Part shown: positions 55,917-64,000 of the stretch, in pieces
Layout of the letters: each line of letters begins with the position of its first letter
Numbering within the stretch: the first letter of the stretch is position 1
Source of the DNA: Lacipirellulaceae bacterium
GTDB lineage: Bacteria > Planctomycetota > Planctomycetia > Pirellulales > Lacipirellulaceae
Reading direction: 5' to 3'
Length of the DNA stretch: 64,000 bases
Assembly (NCBI GenBank): GCA_040218535.1
Contig: JAVJRG010000012.1
Span: 1,426,001-1,490,000 of the forward strand
The notes under the pieces: model-generated
Told to the model about the DNA's origin: nothing
Seen by the model: only the letters and a program-made list of their open reading frames with translations
Databases searched by the model: none
Program-made: the position numbers and the translations under genes

Positions 55917-57080
55917 CTATTCGATTCGCTCGACTTGCTTCCAACTCCCCGACGCGACCGAGTCACTGACGGCGTCCAGCACGGCCACGCATTGGGTTCC
56001 GTCTTGGAAGTCGGGGGTGCAGTCCTGACCGTTGGCCACGCACTGGGTGAGGTCGTAAATCGCGTTGGTGAAGCTGTGGTCGTAGCCCAGCATGTGCCCG
56101 GGGGGCCACCAACTGCCGGCGTAGGGGTGATCTCCCTCGGTGGCGAGAATCTTGCGGAAGCCCTGTTGCGTGCCTGGGTCGCTCGTTGAGTAGTACTCCA
56201 ATTCGTTCAACTCCTCGAAACACCAGACGAGCGTGCCCTTGCTGCCGTTCACTTCGATGCGGTTGTAGTTCTTCCGTCCTGGTGCCATTCGCGTGGCTTC
56301 GAATGAACCGACGGCTCCGCCAGCAAACCTAGCGAGGAACAACGACGCGTCGTCGACGGTTACCTTCTCCATCCCTTGGCCTGCGCTGGCAGTGAGCCCT
56401 GCCGAGGAGCCTTCCGCTGGACGTTCTTCAATGAAGGTTTTCTGCAAGCCAACGACCTCGTCGATTTCGCCGCCTAAGAAGCGAGCAAGGTCGATCGAAT
56501 GGGCCGCCAAGTCGCCATGAGCGCCGCTACCGGCAACTTCTTTCCGCATGCGCCAGTTCATGGGGAACTCAGGATCGACGAGCCAGTCTTGCAAGTAAAC
56601 GCAACGCACGTGGCGAATCTCGCCAATCTCGCCCGCGTCGATCATCTGCTTGGCGAGCGTCACTGCGGGGCATCGGCGGTAGTTGAAGTTGACCATGTGC
56701 TTGACGCCCGCTTTGCGGACCGCGGCGAGCATCTGCTTGCTTTCGTCCAGCGAGTTGGCAAGCGGCTTTTCGCAGAAGACATGCTTGCCCGCCTCAGCCG
56801 CCGCCACGGCAATCGCACAGTGGGTATCGCCCGGCGTGGACACATCAACCAAGTCGACCTCGCTCTGGGCGACCGCCTCTTTCCAATCGGTCGAAGACGT
56901 TTCCCAACCCCAACGCTCCGCAAACTCTCCCACGGCTTCCGCATTCCGACCACAGACGACTTTCATGACCGGCTGCGCATCAAGGTCAAAAAACTTGCCG
57001 ACCTTGGCCCAAGCCTGACTGTGGGCACGGCCCATAAATTTATAACCAATCAGGGCAACATTCAGCGTCTTGTCGGGCAT
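55917..57080 (-). CDS. Gfo/Idh/MocA-family oxidoreductase
   Basis: 387 aa. NAD(P)-dependent sugar or inositol oxidoreductase superfamily. The N-terminal Rossmann region shows NVALIGYKFMGRAHSQAWAK. EKPLANS at about residue 100 carries the conserved Lys, and the C-terminal alpha/beta domain includes WRMRKEVAGSGAHGDLAAHSIDLARF. The conserved GDxxxH-like element is GAHGDLAAHSID. The substrate is unknown; the family is greatly expanded in planctomycetes. Confidence 0.92.
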   Translation of the reverse strand: MPDKTLNVALIGYKFMGRAHSQAWAKVGKFFDLDAQPVMKVVCGRNAEAVGEFAERWGWETSSTDWKEAVAQSEVDLVDVSTPGDTHCAIAVAAAEAGKHVFCEKPLANSLDESKQMLAAVRKAGVKHMVNFNYRRCPAVTLAKQMIDAGEIGEIRHVRCVYLQDWLVDPEFPMNWRMRKEVAGSGAHGDLAAHSIDLARFLGGEIDEVVGLQKTFIEERPAEGSSAGLTASAGQGMEKVTVDDASLFLARFAGGAVGSFEATRMAPGRKNYNRIEVNGSKGTLVWCFEELNELEYYSTSDPGTQQGFRKILATEGDHPYAGSWWPPGHMLGYDHSFTNAIYDLTQCVANGQDCTPDFQDGTQCVAVLDAVSDSVASGSWKQVERIE

Positions 57081-57596
57081 CGAAGGGAGGCTCCAAAATA
57101 GTTTTTGAGTACAAGTGCAGTAAGCAATTTAGCAATTGGAGGGCACGTTTCGTAGGGTCCGCCTTGCGGACCGATCCTCACCGGACTTTTGCACGATACC
57201 TAGATTTGCGCGTGCAAAAGTCGGATTCTGTAACGCTCATCGAATCTCGATAAGGCGTTTTCTGCTTTGGACTTATGGGTATTCTCTGGTCGGTCTTAGG
57301 GTTGCCTTTTGCTCAAGGGTCTCGGCGGAGCTAAGCGAGCTATGAGGTCATCTCGACTTGAGGTAGCAAACTCGGAGAACCCATTTTAACGGGGTGGGTG
57401 GCCAATAGCTTGTGGGAAGCGCTTATTCGAAGTTTCGGTGCACTGTTAGGCAATTGCACCGCCAAGAGCCAAGTTCCAGTTCAGTTTGCCAATTAAGCTA
57501 GCGTTAGTGGCGGTATTGCTATACCCAATTGAGACCAATAGAAAGTAATCGAATCAGGCGAATAAGCGACGTATCCCTTTCCCTTCCCATCTCTCA
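57081..57596. other. intergenic interval with a short hairpin
   Basis: 516 bases with no supported gene. GGTCCGC (57156-57162) with GCGGACC (57166-57172) forms a perfect hairpin near the oxidoreductase start, similar to short planctomycete intergenic palindromes. The remainder is somewhat AT-richer than its neighbours and shows nothing I recognise. Confidence 0.45.
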
Positions 57597-58007
57597 ATGC
57601 CTCACGCTAGCGACTTACCCATTTGCTCAAGTTGCGGTCGAGTCAATGATCGATCTGGGTATTCATGTAGTAATTGCACTACGCCTCTCGAGCAATTCGA
57701 AGCAGTTGAGGCGAATGAGCCAGTGGCTAGCAAGCTTGTTGAGCAAGTCTCCGCAGTAAACATCATTGCAAGGGAATCTGAGGATGACTTACAGGAAGAT
57801 GAAGCAACTTTGTTAATGCTCATCTATGCGTGGATCAATTATGGCCTTCTAGCTTTGGTTGGACTCCTCGCGTTCCTTTCCTGCTTAAGTTTAGGATCTG
57901 ATCCTGACCTGCTGGAGTTCTTGATGTTTGGGTTTTGCGGCCTCGCTTGCTTAGGCTTCTCGATCTTCAAACTGATTAAATCTACGAAGAGGTATCTGGA
58001 GCGATAA
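57597..58007 (+). CDS. zinc-ribbon membrane protein, hypothetical
   Basis: 136 aa. The N-terminus has two Cys pairs (ICSSCGRVNDRSGYSCSNCTTP) typical of a zinc ribbon. An acidic linker and two transmembrane helices follow (YGLLALVGLLAFLSCLSLG and FLMFGFCGLACLGFSIF), then a basic tail (IKSTKRYLER). No known family is recognised. Base composition is more AT-rich than the surrounding genes, which together with the adjacent RAYT could mean a recent gain. Confidence 0.65.
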   Translation: MPHASDLPICSSCGRVNDRSGYSCSNCTTPLEQFEAVEANEPVASKLVEQVSAVNIIARESEDDLQEDEATLLMLIYAWINYGLLALVGLLAFLSCLSLGSDPDLLEFLMFGFCGLACLGFSIFKLIKSTKRYLER

Positions 58008-58202
58008 GCCGACCAACGTTCGTATTCGACTAAAACAACTTATCGCGAAAACTGCTCCCTTTCCGCTTGAATAGTCAGAAAAATTTCCAGTCCGTCCCAG
58101 CGCAACCAATCGATTTCATTGGAAGCAGGATCCTGAGCGGTTGAACCATTTGAACAAAGAGTGACTCACAAGATGAGCTGTTGAGCAACTCCCTGGTGCA
58201 GT

Positions 58203-58248
58203 TCCACGCGGAGCGTGGAGGTACTGTAAAACCACGCTCCGCGTGGTT
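58203..58248. repeat. REP pair upstream of the RAYT gene (family R)
   Basis: CCACGCGGAGCGTGG (58204-58218), a 13-nt spacer containing TACTGTAA, then CCACGCTCCGCGTGG (58232-58246). Each 15-mer is itself a hairpin (CCACGC/GCGTGG). It matches 34098-34140. Confidence 0.92.
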
Positions 58249-58300
58249 GGATTTGCGGAAAACATTTGCACCGCGTTAGCCGGTTCAGTACTTTCCAGGT

Positions 58301-58987
58301 ATGGCTAAAGAAGATTCCCGACTAGTTCGGTTCAATTCCTTTGATCCCCAAGCTGAAGTAGACAGATCGGCTAGGAATCTCCCGCATTGGTTTCAAACTG
58401 GCGTAGCCACTTTTCTTACCTTCCGCACTGCTGACTCCATGCCCAAACAAGTTGTGGATGCTTGGCAAAAGGAACTTAGGACTTGGCTTGCCCAGCAGGA
58501 TTTCGAGCTTGCGATCGCTGAGCGGCCAGAATGGGAGAGTGCGATTCCGTTGCGTCTTCGAAAGCAGTATCGAAAGCTCAAGCGACAAGGTTGGCTGAAC
58601 CGGCTTGACGAGTGTCACGGTGATTGTGTCTTGCGGCAGCCGGAACTCTCGATGCTTGTGGCAAAGACATTGTTGCACTTCGAGGGAGACCGCTACGATA
58701 CTGACTGTTTAGTGGTTATGCCCAATCACGTGCACTTGATCGTGCAATTTCGGTCAGGGACATCACTTGCGAAGCAGACGAGGAGTTGGCTGCAATACTC
58801 TGCTAGAGAGGTTAATCAACGATTAGGTCGCCAGGGTAAGTTCTGGCAAAGCGAGCCTTTTGATCATTTGATTCGCAGTGAGGAGCAGTTTCATTACTTG
58901 CGTAGATATATCGCCGAGAATCCGGAAAAGGCAGGGCTTGGTGTGGGGGAATACTTGTATTGGAATCGAGTTGAGGGGTTTCAGTAA
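58301..58987 (+). CDS. REP-associated tyrosine transposase (RAYT), IS200-like
   Basis: 228 aa. The Y1 transposase signature is present: MPNHVHLIVQF (His143 and His145) and the candidate nucleophile Tyr166 in RSWLQYSAREVN, followed by GKFWQSEPFDHLIRSEEQFHYLRRYIAENPEKAGL, which is highly characteristic of RAYTs. Such enzymes act on REP palindromes. REP elements of one family lie 55 nt upstream and immediately downstream. The stop codon TAA falls inside the downstream REP-associated direct repeat. The gene is intact, so activity is possible. Confidence 0.92.
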   Translation: MAKEDSRLVRFNSFDPQAEVDRSARNLPHWFQTGVATFLTFRTADSMPKQVVDAWQKELRTWLAQQDFELAIAERPEWESAIPLRLRKQYRKLKRQGWLNRLDECHGDCVLRQPELSMLVAKTLLHFEGDRYDTDCLVVMPNHVHLIVQFRSGTSLAKQTRSWLQYSAREVNQRLGRQGKFWQSEPFDHLIRSEEQFHYLRRYIAENPEKAGLGVGEYLYWNRVEGFQ

Positions 58988-59006
58988 AACCACGCTCCGC
59001 GTGGTT
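58984..59006. repeat. REP element immediately downstream of RAYT (family R)
   Basis: GTAAAACCACGCTCCGCGTGGTT-type 23-bp segment is identical to 58226-58248. It contains the RAYT stop codon (58985-58987) and the REP hairpin 58990-59004. Confidence 0.9.
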
Positions 59007-59080
59007 AGAATACAGTTTCACATTGTATTCTTAGGAAGGTTTCAGCCTCAAATGGGACTTGGAATCTGTTCCAAGGCATA

Positions 59081-59097
59081 TCCACGCGGAGCGTGGA
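59081..59097. repeat. REP element at the tail of the TlpA-like gene (family R)
   Basis: TCCACGCGGAGCGTGGA matches 58203-58219. It is followed by TTTACTG. The stop codon of the TlpA-like gene (59099-59101 on the minus strand) is formed within this flank. Confidence 0.9.
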
Positions 59098-59098
59098 T

Positions 59099-60328
59099 TT
59101 ACTGATTGCTCACCGGCTCCACCGCTTCATCAACCTTCACCTTCGCCGCAGTCACGGCTTTAGGAGACGCCTGAAGGCTCACCAGGGGTTCACCGAGTTC
59201 TTTTTGCAGCAGGTCGACTAAGTGCTGTTCGCGGGCGTGGGTGTCGATGACTTTGCCTTGGCGGTCTAAGAGAATCGCGAACGGGATGCCCGTGATGCCG
59301 AACTCGACGGCGCGAGGGTCACTCCAGCCGCGGCGGGTTTTGTCGAAACTGTAGAGCGTTTTCCAGGGGAGCTGCTTCTGGGCGATGAACTTCTGGGCCA
59401 GCTTTGGCTTGTCGTCGAGGTTGACGCCGATCACTTCGAAGCCTTTGTCATGATACGCTTCGTACAGCCGGGCGACGTTGGGTAGCTCTGCACGGCAGGG
59501 GGCGCACCAGGTCGCCCAGAAGTCGACCAGCACGACTTTGCCCTCGTATTTGCTCCAGTCGAGCTTCTTGCCCTCGGGCTCTTCTTCACTGAGGGTACGG
59601 CCGGAGAGTTTGATCGTCTGGCCGAGCAGATTCATGCGACGACCGATGCCGGCGAGCACTTTGGCTTGCTCTTTGATTTCCGCTGTCGTTTCGTCTTGGC
59701 TGTTCTTCGCTTTCGCGAAATGCGGCAACATCGCTTGGATGAACTGCTTGGCCAGATCCTCATCCCCCGATTCGGCGAGGAAGTCGGCCACTTTGATGGA
59801 ACCCATCACGTAGTTCGGGGCGGGGTCTCGGGAGAGGACGTATTTCTGAATACGTGCGGTCGTCTGTTCACGTTCTTTCGGGTCGAGCATCGGCCAGCGG
59901 GCGAAGGCGTTGCTGACGTAGAACTTCAAACCGACGTCGGAGACCGTGCGGTCAGGATTGGCGAGTGTCGTTTCGATAGCTTTCTCGAAGCGTTCCTTCG
60001 ACTTTGGCTTCGACGGATTCACCAGCGTGTTGAATCCGGTGAGGCGGTGGAAATGTAGCTCAGCGAGCTGCTCACCCTGCGGCTTCGATTCAAGAGCCGC
60101 GTCGGCGGCGGCGATGACGCTGCGAGCGATCTTCTGCTGGTGGGCCAACTGCTGCCGTTGGTTCCCTGCGGGGGGCTGCCGGCGATAGAGCTGCTGGATG
60201 AACTCGAGTTGGGCCTTCAGGTCGCCCGCGGGCGCGGGGAAGATGTCTTGTTCAGCGGGTTCCTTCGCTTGCGTTTCGAGAGCAATAAGGGCAAGGATTG
60301 CGAAGACGCAAAAGGCGGGACGCGACAT
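59099..60328 (-). CDS. TlpA-like thioredoxin-domain protein, secreted
   Basis: 409 aa. Signal peptide (FCVFAILALIALETQA), a long helical N-terminal region (about 25-260), and a TlpA/ResA-type thioredoxin domain (about 268-380) with VVLVDFWATWCAPCRAELP and the cis-Pro loop FGITGIPFAILLD. It probably acts as a periplasmic thiol-disulfide reductase. It is a paralogue of the gene at 60535, which shares the same architecture. Its stop codon lies in the flank of a REP element. Confidence 0.88.
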   Translation of the reverse strand: MSRPAFCVFAILALIALETQAKEPAEQDIFPAPAGDLKAQLEFIQQLYRRQPPAGNQRQQLAHQQKIARSVIAAADAALESKPQGEQLAELHFHRLTGFNTLVNPSKPKSKERFEKAIETTLANPDRTVSDVGLKFYVSNAFARWPMLDPKEREQTTARIQKYVLSRDPAPNYVMGSIKVADFLAESGDEDLAKQFIQAMLPHFAKAKNSQDETTAEIKEQAKVLAGIGRRMNLLGQTIKLSGRTLSEEEPEGKKLDWSKYEGKVVLVDFWATWCAPCRAELPNVARLYEAYHDKGFEVIGVNLDDKPKLAQKFIAQKQLPWKTLYSFDKTRRGWSDPRAVEFGITGIPFAILLDRQGKVIDTHAREQHLVDLLQKELGEPLVSLQASPKAVTAAKVKVDEAVEPVSNQ

Positions 60329-60444
60329 GAGTGGGGGACTCGGGAGGGAAGTTGATGGAGGCGGCTGAGGGCCGAACGAGTCATTATCTCATGGAGGCGA
60401 ATTGTCGCAAGTCGCTGGAGGGGCGTTCGCTAGCAGAGGCCAAC

Positions 60445-60471
60445 GAAAAAACCCCCAGCTTGCGCTGGGGG
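60445..60471 (-). terminator. rho-independent terminator
   Basis: CCCCCAGC (60452-60459) pairs with GCTGGGGG (60464-60471), with TTGC loop. On the minus strand it is followed by six T, downstream of the TlpA-like gene at 60535. Confidence 0.88.
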
Positions 60472-60534
60472 CTAGGTGTGAGTCGATGTGTTCTGACCGA
60501 GGTTTTGGTGCGTTTGCGCTCGAAGTCTTAGCGT

Positions 60535-61743
60535 TTAGCTTTCGCTGTCTTCTTTGTCTTGCGCATCCTTCTTAGCGACCGGTTCACCCAAGAGTTTCTT
60601 GAGCATCATTGGCAGGTTGCGACCGCGGGCGTTCATGTGGACGACCTTGCCTTCCTTGTCGATCAAGATCGCCGTCGGAATGCCGTTGATGCCGTAGTAG
60701 CGTGCCATGGGGTTGTTCCAGCCGCGGTCGGCTTCGTTGGCGGGGAAGAGCGTTCTCCAGGTGATCCCTTCTTCCTTGATGTAGCGCTGGGCGTCTTCGG
60801 CGGTGTCGTCGAGGGAGATGCCGAGGATTTCAAAACCTTTGTCGTGATAGCCGGAGTACATTTCCTTCATGCTGGGGATTTCGCCACGGCACGGGCCGCA
60901 CCAGGTGGCCCAGAAATCCACGAGTACGACTTTGCCCCGATACGATTTCCAATCGAGCTTCTTCCCGTTGAGGTATGTGCCGAAGACTTCCATCTCGTTG
61001 CCGGGAAGTTCCATGCGGCGGAGTGTGCCTTCGAGGCCGGCGAGTTGGTCTTGGATCTGAGGGTCTTCGCTCTTCTTCATCAAGTCGACCGCTCCGCGGA
61101 GGACGATGCGAGCATACTTGGGGTCGATTCCCTCGAGCGACTCGCTGGTCATCTGCAGGAGCTGGGCGTGCATCGGACGGAAGCCTGACTTGCCCATCTC
61201 GGTGAGCAGATTCTTCACGAAACCTTGACGGTCTTTCTCCTCGAGTTCTTCCCAGTTTTCCAACTTGCTGACGATGGTGAATTGCCAGCCGAGGTTGGCG
61301 ACCGCATCGTTCTTACTTGCCCGTGCTTTGGCAGTTTCTTTTTCGAGACGCTTGAAGGCAGCCTTATCGCCCATGGTCGAGAGCCGGTCGAGCGAAATCA
61401 GCAGGACGCGATGTCCAAGCGCGGTTTGCTGATCAGTGGTTTCGAGTTTCAGCATCGCGTCGGCCGCATCTCGCATCGTCTCCGTAAGTTTCGTGGCGAA
61501 TGCTTTCGTGTCTTCGCCTTCTTCGGGACGAAGTTGGCTGAGCGACTGCATGAATTCCAAGATAGCACCGGCATCACCCTTGGGGATTTCAAAAGGATCG
61601 GTCTGTTCTTTCTCGTCGGTGGCTTCGGTAGCTTCCGATTCTGCCGTGGCGGAATCTTGGGCGACGAGTTTTGGGATCGCTACGGTGAAGACGCAAGCGA
61701 GGGGAATGAGGGCAAGCCAAGTGCGGTGAAGTGAGGTGTTCAT
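60535..61743 (-). CDS. TlpA-like thioredoxin-domain protein, secreted
   Basis: 402 aa from the ATG at 61743. Signal peptide (WLALIPLACVFTVAIPKLVAQ), helical N-terminal region, and thioredoxin domain with VVLVDFWATWCGPCRGEIPS and YYGINGIPTAILIDKEGKVV. It shares layout and several motifs with the TlpA-like gene at 59099 (YEGKVVLVDF/YRGKVVLVDF; HDKGFEVIG/HDKGFEILG), so the pair arose by duplication. It has its own terminator. Probable periplasmic disulfide reductase; the partner is unknown. Confidence 0.88.
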   Translation of the reverse strand: MNTSLHRTWLALIPLACVFTVAIPKLVAQDSATAESEATEATDEKEQTDPFEIPKGDAGAILEFMQSLSQLRPEEGEDTKAFATKLTETMRDAADAMLKLETTDQQTALGHRVLLISLDRLSTMGDKAAFKRLEKETAKARASKNDAVANLGWQFTIVSKLENWEELEEKDRQGFVKNLLTEMGKSGFRPMHAQLLQMTSESLEGIDPKYARIVLRGAVDLMKKSEDPQIQDQLAGLEGTLRRMELPGNEMEVFGTYLNGKKLDWKSYRGKVVLVDFWATWCGPCRGEIPSMKEMYSGYHDKGFEILGISLDDTAEDAQRYIKEEGITWRTLFPANEADRGWNNPMARYYGINGIPTAILIDKEGKVVHMNARGRNLPMMLKKLLGEPVAKKDAQDKEDSES

Positions 61744-61959
61744 GAATGGAGCTTTCGGTGTTTCGATTCTTATCAAGAGAATCGAGATGAAATCAGATAG
61801 ACTCTAGCCGGCGAGCTACGCCTCGCCCGGGAATGTTCGGGTGACTCAATAGCATAGTGAGCGACTTAACGCACCGCAAATTATGGGGGCAAAGCAATCT
61901 CAGGGCTGTGAAATATCCTACGAAACCAGCACTGTCGAAGTTCGATTCGGCTTTGTCGC

Positions 61960-62886
61960 TTAGTCGACCTGATGGAATTCAGCGATGATTTTCCATGCTT
62001 CTTCGGGCGAGTCCGCGTAGTGGAGTAAGTCGAGATGCTCGTCGGCGATGACGCCTTCGTCGGCGAATTGTTGGAAATTGATCAGCCCGTTCCAGTAGTC
62101 CGTGCCGTAGAGGATGATCGGGATCTCCTGCATGCGGCCTGTTTGGCGAAGGGTGAGCGTATTGAAAAGCTCGTCGAGTGTGCCGAAGCCTCCAGGGAAG
62201 ACGACCAGTGCCGCAGCGCGAAGGATGAAATGGAACTTCCGCATCGCAAAGTAGGAGAACTGGAAGCAGAGTTCCGGCGTGATATAGGGGTTGGGTTCCT
62301 GCTCGTGCGGCAGTTCGATATTCAGGCCGACGCTCTTGCCGCCGACTTCAAACGCACCACGGTTGGCCGCTTCCATGATGCCGGGGCCGCCACCGGTGGT
62401 AATGACGAAGTCGCACTTGCCGTCCTTCTGGCAGGATGAGGAAACGATCTTTGCGAACTCGCGGGCCTCTTCATAGAAGTGGCTCTTAGCGAGCACCGCT
62501 TCGGCGCGTTCAATTTCACGGAGGATGCGGGGATCGTCAGGACGCTTATCTAAGTGGCGTTTTGCACCGGCCAGTCGCGCCTCGGCCTGTTCGTGTGGAA
62601 CGACTTGCGTTCCGCCGAACACGACGACCGTTGTGGCGACGTTGTTCTCGCGGAGTAGGGTCTCAGCCTTTTGCAGTTCAAGCTGCATCCGGATGGGACG
62701 CTGTTCGCTGCGACCGAGGAAATCGATATCCATTTCGGGCAAGCGGTAGCTCAGCGACTCAAGAATCGCCCGCCGATTCTTGGCGACCGCTTCATCAAGG
62801 TCGAGTCGACTGGGGGGATGGATGGAATCTTCAGAAGTGCCGCCGGTGGAAGCGACGGGACGTTGTTTGCTGCGTTTTTCGGACAT
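61960..62886 (-). CDS. LOG-family protein (TIGR00730-type nucleotide phosphoribohydrolase-like)
   Basis: 308 aa. The Rossmann-like core carries ITTGGGPGIMEAANRGA and the LOG motif PGGFGTLDELFNTLTL, the signatures of lysine-decarboxylase-like LOG proteins that cleave nucleoside 5'-monophosphates (cytokinin riboside type). An N-terminal extension of about 90 residues precedes the core, more than in short LOG proteins. Activity is inferred from the motif only. Confidence 0.88.
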   Translation of the reverse strand: MSEKRSKQRPVASTGGTSEDSIHPPSRLDLDEAVAKNRRAILESLSYRLPEMDIDFLGRSEQRPIRMQLELQKAETLLRENNVATTVVVFGGTQVVPHEQAEARLAGAKRHLDKRPDDPRILREIERAEAVLAKSHFYEEAREFAKIVSSSCQKDGKCDFVITTGGGPGIMEAANRGAFEVGGKSVGLNIELPHEQEPNPYITPELCFQFSYFAMRKFHFILRAAALVVFPGGFGTLDELFNTLTLRQTGRMQEIPIILYGTDYWNGLINFQQFADEGVIADEHLDLLHYADSPEEAWKIIAEFHQVD

Positions 62887-62933
62887 GGAGATAGTTTTCA
62901 GTTGTCAGTGTTCAGTTTTCAGTAGCACTAGTG

Positions 62934-64000
62934 CTAGACCAACTCATGGGTTTCGCCCAGTTCGGGGCAGGTGACTTCCCAGCCGCGGTCTTCGCGGAGG
63001 GTGTCGGCGAAGGCGTCCATACTGTCGGGCTCGCCGTGGGTGAGGAAGGTTTGTTTGGGCTGCGAGAGGTCTTTCAGCCAACGGAGTAAATCTTTGCGAT
63101 CGGCATGGCCGCTCAGACCGGGGACCTTCTCAATCGCGGCACTCACGGGGATATCGAGCCCGTGGATGCGGAGCGTTTCTGCCCCTTCCTCGAGCTTACG
63201 ACCGCGGGTTCCAATCGCTTGATAGCCGCCCATGACGATCGTCGTTTTGGGATCGGAGAGGCGGCGCTTCAAGTGGTGAACGATCCGCCCGCCGGTCATC
63301 ATGCCACTCGACGCAATGATGATCGCTCCACCGTTGATGTTGTTCAGCGCTTTCGATTCATCCGCACTGCGACACAAGTGAACGGCTGGGCCGCCGAGCA
63401 CCGGACGATCGCCGCAAAGCTCGCCTTCGCTGAGGTCGTGGTCCTCGTTGTGTTCGCGATAGATCTCCGTTGCGTTGCAGGACATCGGGCTGTCGAGATA
63501 GATCGGCAGATCGGGGATTTTGTTTTCGCACTTCAACAATTGCAGAAGATAGATGAGCTGTTGTGCACGACCGACCGCGAACGAAGCCATCAGCATCACA
63601 CCGCCACGGTCAATCGAGCGGTTCACGACTTCGGCGAGCGCTTCGGGCAGATCGTTCTCCGGGTGATCGCGATTGCCGTAAGTGCTTTCGCAGATCAGAT
63701 AGTCGCACTCAGGAGGCGGTGTTGGATCGTGGTAGAGCGGACCGTCGTAACGCCCGACGTCGCCTGAGAAGAGAATTCGTTTCGGTTCCTTGTCTTCGTG
63801 CCGAATTTCAACTTCGATCATGTTCGAGCCGAGCAGATGACCGGCGTCGTGGAACTTTGCCCAAATCGGTCCAGCAACGTTCGTCCATTTGAGCCGCTCG
63901 GTTTCGCGAATGAGCTTGACGGTCTCCAACGCGTCCTTACCTTCGTACAGGGGCAGGGCCGGTTTGTGTTTGGAGTAACCCTTTTTATTGGCGTAGTAAG
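62934..64000 (-). CDS. MBL-fold RNA-processing nuclease of the beta-CASP family (5' end outside window)
   Basis: Partial at the window edge; the frame is open through 64000 (the last visible codons read YANKKGYSKHKPALPLYEGK). The metallo-beta-lactamase half shows FHDAGHLLGSNMIEVE and ILFSGDVGRYDG, followed by the beta-CASP domain with ICESTYGNRDHPE, the YLDSPMSCNATEIYREH region, IASSGMMTGGRIVHHL, and the RNA-specificity motif GLSGHADRKDLLRWL. The N-terminal HxHxDH motif would be upstream of the window. Probable RNA endonuclease; no role can be given. Confidence 0.9.
   Translation of the reverse strand, partial: YYANKKGYSKHKPALPLYEGKDALETVKLIRETERLKWTNVAGPIWAKFHDAGHLLGSNMIEVEIRHEDKEPKRILFSGDVGRYDGPLYHDPTPPPECDYLICESTYGNRDHPENDLPEALAEVVNRSIDRGGVMLMASFAVGRAQQLIYLLQLLKCENKIPDLPIYLDSPMSCNATEIYREHNEDHDLSEGELCGDRPVLGGPAVHLCRSADESKALNNINGGAIIIASSGMMTGGRIVHHLKRRLSDPKTTIVMGGYQAIGTRGRKLEEGAETLRIHGLDIPVSAAIEKVPGLSGHADRKDLLRWLKDLSQPKQTFLTHGEPDSMDAFADTLREDRGWEVTCPELGETHELV

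Noticed and set aside
58204-59096. Repeats considered as a CRISPR array
   Set aside because: Repeats are 15-bp palindromes in mixed orientation with unequal spacing and flank a RAYT gene; no cas genes are present.

Overview
The window looks like chromosomal DNA of a member of the Planctomycetota, probably Pirellulales-like. The signs are family content rather than any single marker: two DUF1559 prepilin-type proteins, a DUF1549/DUF1553 cytochrome protein coupled to a DUF1501 protein, a Planctomycetes/Verrucomicrobia/Chlamydiae small basic protein, PEP-CTERM proteins with an exosortase, H4MPT-linked C1 enzymes (Fae and MtdB), and FG-GAP/ASPIC-UnbV proteins. Gene density is normal. There is no rRNA, no CRISPR array and no classical insertion sequence. 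One tRNA (Leu-GAG) is present.

Layout. 0-4 kb: small basic protein, acetolactate synthase, a WaaE-like glycosyltransferase. 4-9 kb: mfd and a parvulin. 9-10.5 kb: mtdB and fae. 10.9-13.4 kb: two tandem DUF1559 genes. 13.6-21 kb: an exopolysaccharide/exosortase region (EpsI-like protein, secreted protein, Wza-like lipoprotein, exosortase, Wzz/BY-kinase-like protein with a degenerate P-loop). 21-25 kb: MMPL transporter and Ser/Thr kinase. 25-27.7 kb: a type II glutamine synthetase followed by a type I enzyme. 27.7-31 kb: PEP-CTERM protein, TIM-barrel hydrolase-like protein, outer-membrane barrel. 31-36 kb: 2-oxoacid decarboxylase, mtnA, alanine dehydrogenase. 36.8-38.7 kb: rplM-rpsI and a second PEP-CTERM gene. 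38.9-43.5 kb: a Gln/Lys-rich coiled-coil membrane protein, DCC protein, panB, RidA. 43.7-48.2 kb: PSD1/DUF1501 pair. 48.3-51 kb: methyltransferase, GAPDH, ferritin. 51.2-54.3 kb: a candidate selenoprotein. 54.4-64 kb: tRNA-Leu, transglutaminase-like protein, Gfo/Idh oxidoreductase, a RAYT transposase with its REP elements, two TlpA-like proteins, a LOG-family protein and a beta-CASP nuclease cut by the window edge.

The most interesting locus is 51.2-54.3 kb. One continuous reading frame encoding FG-GAP repeats, an ASPIC/UnbV domain and a C-terminal thioredoxin domain is interrupted by a single in-frame TGA (53162-53164). Starting 10 nt after the TGA is a hairpin with a GGUC apical loop, placed as in bacterial SECIS elements. 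I read this as probable selenocysteine recoding, although a nonsense mutation or sequencing error cannot be excluded from this window alone.

A second theme is the richness of intergenic palindromes. At least eight unrelated inverted-repeat families sit between genes. One is linked to its probable RAYT transposase at 58.3 kb, and a perfect 38-bp inverted repeat brackets the second PEP-CTERM gene.
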